A stretch of 64,000 nt of DNA from Cercospora beticola (taxonomy: Eukaryota > Ascomycota > Dothideomycetes > Mycosphaerellales > Mycosphaerellaceae): positions 620,001 through 684,000 of the forward strand of contig NC_088936.1 of assembly GCF_033473495.1 (NCBI RefSeq), written 5' to 3'. Under the pieces are notes generated by a model. It saw only the letters and a list, made by a program, of their open reading frames with translations, did not search any database and was not told the origin of the DNA. Positions 56,401-64,000 of the stretch are shown in pieces. The first letter of the stretch is position 1. Every line of letters begins with the position of its first letter. Made by a program: the position numbers and the translations under genes.

Positions 56401-59400
56401 ATTTCTAATATTAATAAAATTTATATAGCTCTAGATATACTAGATAGTTTAGACGCGCTCCTCTCTTTTCTTTTCTATAAAGCTCTATCTAAAGCGAAAG
56501 CTATATTTACGATTCTCTAGTAATAAACCTACGAACTACTAGACCTCCGGTAGGTTCTAAACGAGGTTTACGTAGTAAAATATATAATTTAGGACCTACC
56601 GATACTCTTTTAATCTCCTCCTACCTATCTAATATAGGCGTAAACGATAGTAATAGGAAGTACTATACCTCTAGTAGCTACTTACTACTAGCTATACTAG
56701 ATATAGACTATAGAAATTACTATCTAGCTAGAAGATATTAAAGATAGAGAAGAGATATAGAAGCTACCTATCGAAGTAATTATATAGAAAGTATAATAGA
56801 TATACCTATCTTATAGAGAAATTATAGTAGCCCGAAAGCTCCCGAGTAGAGATATCTAACTCTTCCTTATAGAAGAAAATATAAAGTATATAATCTTTTA
56901 AATAGCCGAATAGGAAAAGAGCCTAGGAAAATCTAGTAAGAGAATAGAGAAATATTACTAAGTTATAGTCTATTATATCTCCTATATAGCTATTAAGATA
57001 GAAGCTCTAGATATACTCCGAGTAATCGAAGAGTAGGACTAGGCTCTATACTCTAGGATTAAGATCTCTAAAGCTAAATAAGTTCGCTAAATATATCTAG
57101 TAGGAAAAGTATATTCCTCTCTTTTACTTATACTCTCTATAGTATAGAGCGTAGACTATATTATCTAGAAGGGTCTTATAATTAGTTACTTACTCTACCT
57201 AGCCGAATACTATAGCTTAGAATACTAGATTATATAGTATTTTAAATATTACTAGTATAGATATATCGTACTAAGCTACTACTAGGCCGAGATATATAGA
57301 TACTATATAGAACTATACTCGATAGAGGAATATACTAACTAAGACTATTCCTATTATACTAACTATAAGAAGTTATATCTAGTATAGAATAGAGAATATA
57401 TAGTCTAGAGCTAGGCGAAAGTATATATATAATAGCTCTAGTAAATAGGCCTCTAGTATTACTATATACTAGAGTAAGCGCTAGGCTCGAGCCGAGCTAA
57501 TAGCGACTAGTAAATAGTCGAAAACTAGAAACGAAAATATACTAGGCTAGGGCGTCTACTAGTAGCCTATAAGCTAGATACTACTAGCTAGAGTCGACGA
57601 CTATCGACTATAATACCTATATAGTCCTAAATAGAGCTAATAGAAATTAATACTTAGAGCTAAGAAGACGATTAATATTATATAGTATAACGTCTATAAA
57701 AGTAAGGACTAGGTTATATAGGTACTAAATATAGTACTCCGACTAGACTACTATTATATAATTACGATCTAGGAACTATAGAGAAATCTATAAAAGTATA
57801 TAACGATACGCCTAGCGAATTACGAACTCGCCTATCTCTCGAATGCTAAGACTCGCGCCTACTTCTATATAAGTAAGTACCTCGATATACTATAATAGAA
57901 AATTATAGAGCGTAGTCCGGATCTTATTATACTTAGTATCTAACTAGAGAACTAGAAGCTCTATATTTATAACTACTATAGCTAGCTCCTATAGTCGTTA
58001 ATAAGTTAAAGCTAAGGAGTCCTAGATCTACTCCTAGTAGCTCTAGTAGAACTAGGCGAATATCTCTTAGTAGAAGACTTTAACTTCTACTATCTATACT
58101 AGGAAGAAAGTATAGTCCTTATCTAGTATATTCTTACTAACGTACTTATCGATATTATAGAATAGGTATAACTCTAGCTTACTCTTCTATCCGGAACTAT
58201 AACGTAGTAGAGTTAATAGAGCGAGAGTATACTAGACTTTATATTTACTATAGAGTAGATCGTATAGAGAATTATATAATATTAAGTATATAAGAAGCTT
58301 AACTCGGACTTAGACTATATTCTAATTATTACTTCTATTCTTACTATAGCGATTATATAATAGGAGCTAGTAGTATAGTAATTATAGAAGAAAGTAGACT
58401 AGATTACTATCTAGTACGACCTAATAGAACGACTCGTACTAGTCGATATTTATCTCTAGAAAATAGAGATAAACGACTAGATCGATAAAAAGATTAGAAT
58501 ACTCTAGAAGATAATTAATAATACTATCTAGATAATAGTCTCTCTAGGTAAGCTATAGTAGTAGGTTAAAGTAAGATAGACGTAAGAGTATAGTAATAGA
58601 GTAGCTAAAGCTAGAAGAGCGAGATAATAGTAGAATATAAGTAAGAATAAGGACGACCTATAGAACTACTAAAAAGTAAAGAATATAAAGAAGAAATAAA
58701 TTAGGAAGGATATAAAGATACTATAGTACGAAACTATAGTAAAACTAATAGTAGAGCCCGAGACTATATAGTAGCTAGCTAAGTAGGCTCGGATATCGGC
58801 GTATACTCTACTTATACTACTCTAATTCCCGACGATTATCGACTATAATAGAAGCTAGTATATATTAAACGAAGCGAAAGTAAGTATACTTATAGACTAC
58901 TTTTTTCTATTTTCTCTTCCTACTAACCTAAGCGATATTACTAGCTATATATACCTACTAGAGCTCTATATATCGTAGGAAATAATATCGAGTAATATAG
59001 TTATAGTATTAAAACGCCTTCTATCTAATAAAGTATCTAGCTTAGATAGTATCCTAAATCGATTTCTCTATAAATATAGAGATATTCTAGCTTAGCTACT
59101 TATAGCGCTATTCTAGGAATATCTCTATAGAGTATATTACCTAATACTATTCTAATATATAAATACTATTATTCTATAGAAGCCGAAGAAGCCGACGTAT
59201 AATACGCCTAAAGTATACTAATCTATCGTACTACTAAATATACTTAGAAAGGTTCTCGAAAGTATTATTATATAGTAAGTTACTATACTAACCGAAACCT
59301 ATAGCCTCCTACTAGATACTTAGATAGGTACGTAGTAGAAGCGATCGATAATAATTATACTCGAGCTACTTATAGAATAGATATAGACTATCTAGATAGT

Positions 59401-61167
59401 AGACTCTAAGCTTATAGTAATATTACTTAGTCTCGATATCTCGGGCGCGTTCGATAACGTATTCTATAATAGACTAATCTATAATCTCTAAATCGTAGGA
59501 ATCTCTACCTAGGTTATATAGTACGTTCGCTTATTCCTAAGCGACTATACTATATACTTTATACTTAGAGAATATCGAAGTATAATATAGGCGATATCTA
59601 TTAGTATTCTATAAGGCTCTATTCTCTTACTAATTCTATTTCTATACTTCGTATCGATACTTCTTTTAGAACTTAACGATTAATATACTAGTATAGTAGA
59701 TTTCGTAGACGATACGAATATTCTTACTTTTAGCTAATCTATAAAGGAAAACTACTATAAGCTAGAGAGAGTATATAAGATCTATATATAGTAGGTCTAT
59801 AGATATAGAGCTACGTTTATATCTAATAAGTATTAACTTATATACTTCTATCCGAAGTCGAGGTAGTTTAATATATAAGCTATAATCTATATTCCGAGCT
59901 TCTAGAGTAGCTTATAGCCGATAATAAAGATCCTAGAAGTCTATCTTAACTCTAAACTAAAATAGAGACTATATATTCGAAAGATAATAGAGAGAGTAAT
60001 AGTATAGATAGTAGTAGTAATCCGACTTATATATAGTATATAGAGTATAGCGTTCTCGAAAGTATAATAGATATATACTATAGTCGTCTAGCTAATAATA
60101 GTATATAGAAGCTCTATTTAGTATAACTAAGTAGACCTCCGGATTAGCTAGAATAAGAGTATCTATTCTCTTTAAGTAGCCTAGAATTAATACCTCCGAG
60201 TAATTATAGAAGTATATCGGACTATAGTAACTATAGAACTAGAGTATAAAATAGAAATAGAGCTACTAGATATCTTCCTCGAATAGACTATATAAGAATA
60301 TAGTAAGAAGATAGTAATAGCTATAATAAGTATAATTATCGACTAAGTATAATAGTAGATAGTAGAATAGGCTCGAATATAATATAACGTATAATATAAT
60401 AGCTATATATAGTAGAAGTAAGAACTTTAGTAGATTAGCTAGTATTATCGAGAAAGTAAGTAAGATACTATCTCTTAGATAGTAGCGCTCGAACTATAAA
60501 GTATATAATAGAAGATATATTAACGCGAGATATAAGTAGTATATAATATAATATAATAGTACCTCGCTACTATAATATAAGTAGAATTCTACTTCTACTT
60601 AAATAGACTCTATATATAGCTTAGTAAAGTAGAAAATACGATCGTAATACTCCTATAAATAGAGTATATTAGACTAAACGACTACCTCTACTACTATAAA
60701 GTACTAAGCTACGAGTTCTCTATATATATATAGCTTTATATAGTAGACGCTAAAGTATATTATACTATTCTACTTATACTTCGAATATAACTATAATAAG
60801 ATAATAAGAATAGTAGATATATAAGACTACTACGAAATACTTATAATAGAGAAGAGACTATATATAGTAATAGTATAGTTCTTAGAATAGAATATTCTAC
60901 TATACTTCTTACTAGTATAGAAAATAGTAAAAAGAAGAAGCTAACTAAAAAGAAAAAGGAAGTATAATATCGATAACTAAGGCTACCTAGGCTATAAAAG
61001 AAGTAGCTTATAGTTCGAATAGTTTCCTAGTATAGAAGATAGATAGTAGAAGTAGAAGAGTTTTTTACCCGAGCTCTAGCTATAGTTTTTATCTCTAGCG
61101 AATGTATATAGTAACTCCCTATATAGGCCCGAAAGGGAACTATATTAGTGTAGGATATAAAAAAAAA
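56400..61167 (+). mobile_element. LINE relic C (Tad/CgT1-like) with short A tail
   Basis: The ORF1 region contains IIVARKLPSRDI near 56,820-56,860 and a decayed zinc knuckle at about 57,340-57,405. An endonuclease region lies near 57,560-58,400. The RT follows, with a GS-x-LL block near 59,610-59,640 and an intact FVDD catalytic box at 59,701-59,712. That box is spared because its codons (ttc gta gac gat) contain no CpA or TpG. RNase H-like sequence lies downstream. The end is marked by a short hairpin-like CCCTATATAGGCCCGAAAGGG near 61,117-61,137 and an 11-A run at about 61,159-61,169. The 5' boundary is approximate. Stops throughout make it inactive. Confidence 0.7.
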
Positions 61168-61170
61168 AAT

Positions 61171-61830
61171 AGCCGGAAATGCGACGAACAAATGCGCTAG
61201 ACCGAGATCAGCCTAGGCGCAATTATACATAGTGCAGCTTACCAAGATCAGGGCATTCCAGCCGCGGAAGCAACCTCACTCTCTCTGCCTCTGCCTCGCT
61301 CACACTCACTCACAACTACACATACGTCAACATATTACACAGCCTTCCACCCGCTTTCCCCCGCATCTTTTGAACTTCTCATGGTCCGAGCTGTTGCTGC
61401 AAGCTCCAAATGCAGAAATGCAATGGGTGGCGGGTAGATGGGGCGGAGTGCAGCAGCCACCATCACCTTCGTGCGAATGGCGGCCAATTGTGACAAATCA
61501 GCGGTGCGCATGTCGACAGGAGTGTACCGAGCATCAGTACAGCTGCTGCATGTGCGGCTGAGCTGCATGTCTAGCCGCCGCTTCGCTATGTGATCGGTGA
61601 GCTTTCGTTCACATCCAGCCTTGTTTGCAAACCGGAGTCATTACACCCGCAAACCCGTCCGTCCTTCTACTCTATGTTGTCGAATCTATAAAGGAACGCG
61701 TTGCCTGCCATATGCGGCTGGGCTACATCCTCCGCTCTGTGCCCCATCGACTTCTTCCGCCGGCAGGTACACAAACTCCGTCCGCCGCCCACACCCTCCT
61801 GCTGCGCTCCAATAGCGAACGCCGCGTGCG
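61171..61830. other. 5' region of the NLR gene between the RIP block and its start
   Basis: CpA and TpG are normal again immediately after the A run, so RIP has not spread visibly. A pyrimidine-rich CT stretch at about 61,268-61,320 is typical of fungal core promoters. The small frames here have no domain. Confidence 0.45.
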
Positions 61831-64000
61831 ATGATTGGAAAAAGACTAGCCAAGGAGGAGTATACAGTAGGATGGATTTGTGCCCTTCCCCAACCAGAGT
61901 GGAAGGCCTCGCGGATCCTTCTAGATGAGGTGCACGAGAGAGCAATCATCGGCCATACAACAATACACCAGTACGTGTACGAAAGCATGAATGGGCACAA
62001 CGTGGTCATGGGCTGTCTCCCGGCCACTCAAATCGGCATCGCCTCTGCTGCTGCTGTCGCTGCCGAGATGTCGGCGACGTTCCCGTCTCTTCGCTTTGGC
62101 CTATTGGTCGGCATCGGAGGTGGTGTACCCGGCAGCAAGGACATACGACTGGGCGATGTCGTTGTCAGCCAACCAGACTTGCGAGCAGGGCACGGCGGGG
62201 TGGTTCAATATGACTTTGGCAAAGCGATACATGGAGGCGCATTTCAGCCAACAGGAATGCTTAATCAGCCCCCCGAAATCCTCCCCTCTGCCCTTGGCAA
62301 GGTTCAATCAACACCACGAAAAGAGAGTCGATTTGATCAGTACTACAACCATGAGGATTTCGACGACGAACCAGACTTTGCGGAGCGGCCAAACATAGAC
62401 CACCTTTTCCATGCTTCCTACCCTCACGTTCCAGAGAAATCATCATGCATGGATTGCGATGCTTCGCAGGTGATAGAGCGCAAATCACGCAAGAGATCCG
62501 GACCCGTCGTCCACTACGGCTTGATAGCTTCCGGAAATCAGGTGATGAAAGACGCCGCAAAGCGGGACACTATCAGCAGACAGCATCACGACGTCCTTTG
62601 CTTTGAGATGGAAGCCGCAGGGCTCATGAACCGATTCCCTTGCCTCGTCGTCCGCGGCATTTGTGACTACTGCGACTCTCACAAGAACAAGGAATGGCAG
62701 CCTTTGGCAGCTGTTGCGGCGGCGGCCTGGGCAAAGGAACTCCTGTTCAACATTGCACCAAGCCAGGTCGAGGCGGAGAAGAGAATCCAAGAGACCCTGC
62801 ACAATAGTTAGTCGTCTTCCAGGCCGAAATGTAAGCTCATTCACACATGTGCTAATCACACGTCCAGTCGAAAAGATCGGTAATCAAGTACAGGCAGATA
62901 TCCAAGCGACAAGACATGTCGTCACTGCTCAACTTGGAGATCATCAAGAACAGCAAATCGACAAATGGCTCTCTCCGCCAGATCCTTCGACGAATTACAA
63001 CATAGCCACAGACCTGAGACATCCTAATACTGGTCGATGGTTCCTTGATAGCGACGAGTATATCATTTGGAAAGCAAATCCCAGCGCCCCTCTCTGGCTG
63101 AATGGGATTCCCGGTTGCGGTAAGACCATCCTTAGCTCTGCCATCATCGAGGATCTGAAAGACGGAGCTGACACGTCGGGTTTCATTGTGCTGTTCCACT
63201 ACTTTGACTTTAATGATTCCAGCAAGCAGTCGTTTGACAAGATGTTACGCTCCCTTGTTGCTCAACTTTATCAGCAGCATGAGCCATGCCGACATCATGT
63301 GCACCAGCTCCACTCTTCTTGCAAGGATGGCAACGAGCAGCCGTCCACCCAGGCGCTGGCTACAATACTCCAAAGCATGACCAGTGATGCGAGGAACGTT
63401 ACTATTGTGCTCGATGCGCTGGACGAATGTGAAACAAGAAGAGATCTCCTCCACTGGCTAGCCTCACACCATCTAGAGAAAATTCGAGTCCTCCTGACCA
63501 GTCGCAAGGAAGGCGATATCGAGGCCTCATTCTCCAAGTGGATTCCGGCAGCGGCAGTAGTGCCTATCCAGGAAAGGACCGTGGATGAAGATATTCGCAA
63601 AGTAGTACGCAGCCGGATTCACCATGACGAGGATCTCCAGCGGTGGAAGAAGTGGCCAGAAGTACAGAAAGAAATTGAGACGGCCTTGATAGAGAAAGCC
63701 GGTGGAATGTAAGCAATCGAAGTCCAAGCACCACGTCAAAAGCTCAGATTACTCACAGGTTCCGATGGGCTGCATGTCAGCTCGATGCCCTCAAAGATTG
63801 CGTTAATCTCCGAAGCCTCCGGGATGCATTATCGTTCCTTCCCGAAGATCTGGATGGAACTTATTCTCGCATCTTAGAAAAAGTCTCCGAGGGAAACAGC
63901 AGAGACATGATTCGGGTTCTTCAATTCTTGACTTTTTCGGAGCGGCCACTACGACTTGACGAAGCCATCGACGCGATAGCGATTGACACGGAGGAGAGTC
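61831..64000 (+). CDS. fungal NOD-like receptor: PNP_UDP-NACHT protein, cut by window end
   Basis: STAND-class signalling protein of the fungal NLR family, linked to non-self recognition and programmed cell death. Exons are 61831..62806, 62868..63708 and 63759..beyond 64000, with 61- and 50-nt introns (donors GTTAGT and GTAAGC, branch GCTAATC). The N-terminal domain (residues about 12-315) is a purine nucleoside phosphorylase fold: YTVGWICALP, FGLLVGIGGGVPGSKDIRLGDVVVS and FEMEAAGLM. After a linker (DKWLSPPDPSTNYN) comes a NACHT NTPase: Walker A GIPGCGKTIL near residue 400, FHYFDF, Walker B VLDALDEC near 505, VLLTSRKEGDI, then FRWAACQLDALKDC and SFLPEDLDGTYSRIL. The C-terminal ligand-sensing repeats (ankyrin, TPR or WD40) lie outside the window. 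All visible NTPase motifs are intact. The gene sits about 660 bp from the RIP block. Confidence 0.88.

Larger units (their letters stand above)
35523..61170. repeat. 25.6-kb RIP-mutated, TA-rich transposon block
   Basis: From the last TG near 35,521 to about 61,170 the sequence is dominated by TA, CT and AG dinucleotides, and CpA/TpG are nearly absent on both strands. This is the product expected from repeat-induced point mutation (C to T at CpA). TAA and TAG stops fill all frames and no ORF of 60 codons survives, in contrast to dense ORFs on both sides. Relics of LINE, gypsy, copia and a recombinase-like gene are listed separately. Expected state: silenced heterochromatin. Confidence 0.92.

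Noticed and set aside
35523..61170. CRISPR array, rRNA or tRNA genes in the TA-rich block or elsewhere
   Set aside because: No regularly spaced repeats and no tRNA T-arm (GGTTCGAATCC-like) or rRNA core sequence was seen on either strand; the organism is also a eukaryote.
35523..61170. TA-rich block as mitochondrial DNA or a contaminant
   Set aside because: It carries decayed LINE, gypsy and copia domains with a CpA/TpG-specific deficit, which indicates RIP-mutated nuclear repeats.
52400..61170. A complete Starship element with defined boundaries
   Set aside because: No terminal repeats, target-site duplications or intact captain gene could be identified; only a possible relic of a captain-family gene is reported.

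Overview
This is nuclear DNA of a filamentous ascomycete (Pezizomycotina). The supporting signs are short (about 50-120 nt) introns with GT..CTAAC/CTGAC..AG signals, fungal gene families (PTH11-like rhodopsin-fold receptor, GLEYA adhesin, PNP-NACHT NLR, QDE3/Sgs1-type RecQ) and a 25.6-kb block mutated in the style of repeat-induced point mutation (RIP). A dothideomycete is my best guess, but nothing in the window proves it.

Left gene-rich arm (1-35,172): mitochondrial ribosomal protein bL31m (-) is divergent from a 1190-residue mitochondrial-type protein with a flavin-reductase domain (+). Next come a rhodopsin-domain membrane protein (-), two convergent short-chain dehydrogenases (8,197 + and 10,418 -), a small hypothetical ORF, and a beta-propeller protein that is probably Nup37 (-), divergent from APC1/BimE (+). 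They are followed by a secreted Ppx1-like DHH phosphoesterase (-), a GLEYA-domain surface protein (+), an MFS sugar transporter with an apparent one-base frameshift (-), tRNA m1G9 methyltransferase Trm10 (-), and a RecQ helicase (+) that shares a promoter carrying MluI-type boxes with TRM10.

RIP block (about 35,523-61,170): there are almost no CpA/TpG dinucleotides, stop codons occur in every frame, and no ORF of 60 codons or more survives. Relics remain readable. They are two Tad-like LINEs arranged tail to tail as a long inverted repeat (35.8-45.1 kb), a Ty3/Gypsy integrase fragment (45.1-46.05 kb), a Ty1/Copia element cut off in its RNase H domain (46.05-52.1 kb), a relic that resembles DUF3435/FluG-type tyrosine recombinases with a C2H2 tail (about 52.4-54.85 kb), and a third LINE ending in a short A tail (about 56.4-61,167). 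The part before 52.1 kb is also largely CpG-depleted, whereas the gypsy fragment and everything after 52.1 kb keep many CpGs, so the block is a composite.

Right edge (61,831-64,000): a fungal NOD-like receptor with an N-terminal PNP_UDP domain and a NACHT domain runs off the window end. It lies only about 660 bp from the RIP block.

Exon coordinates were derived by hand from splice signals and reading frame. Family names rest on motif recognition, not on database searches.
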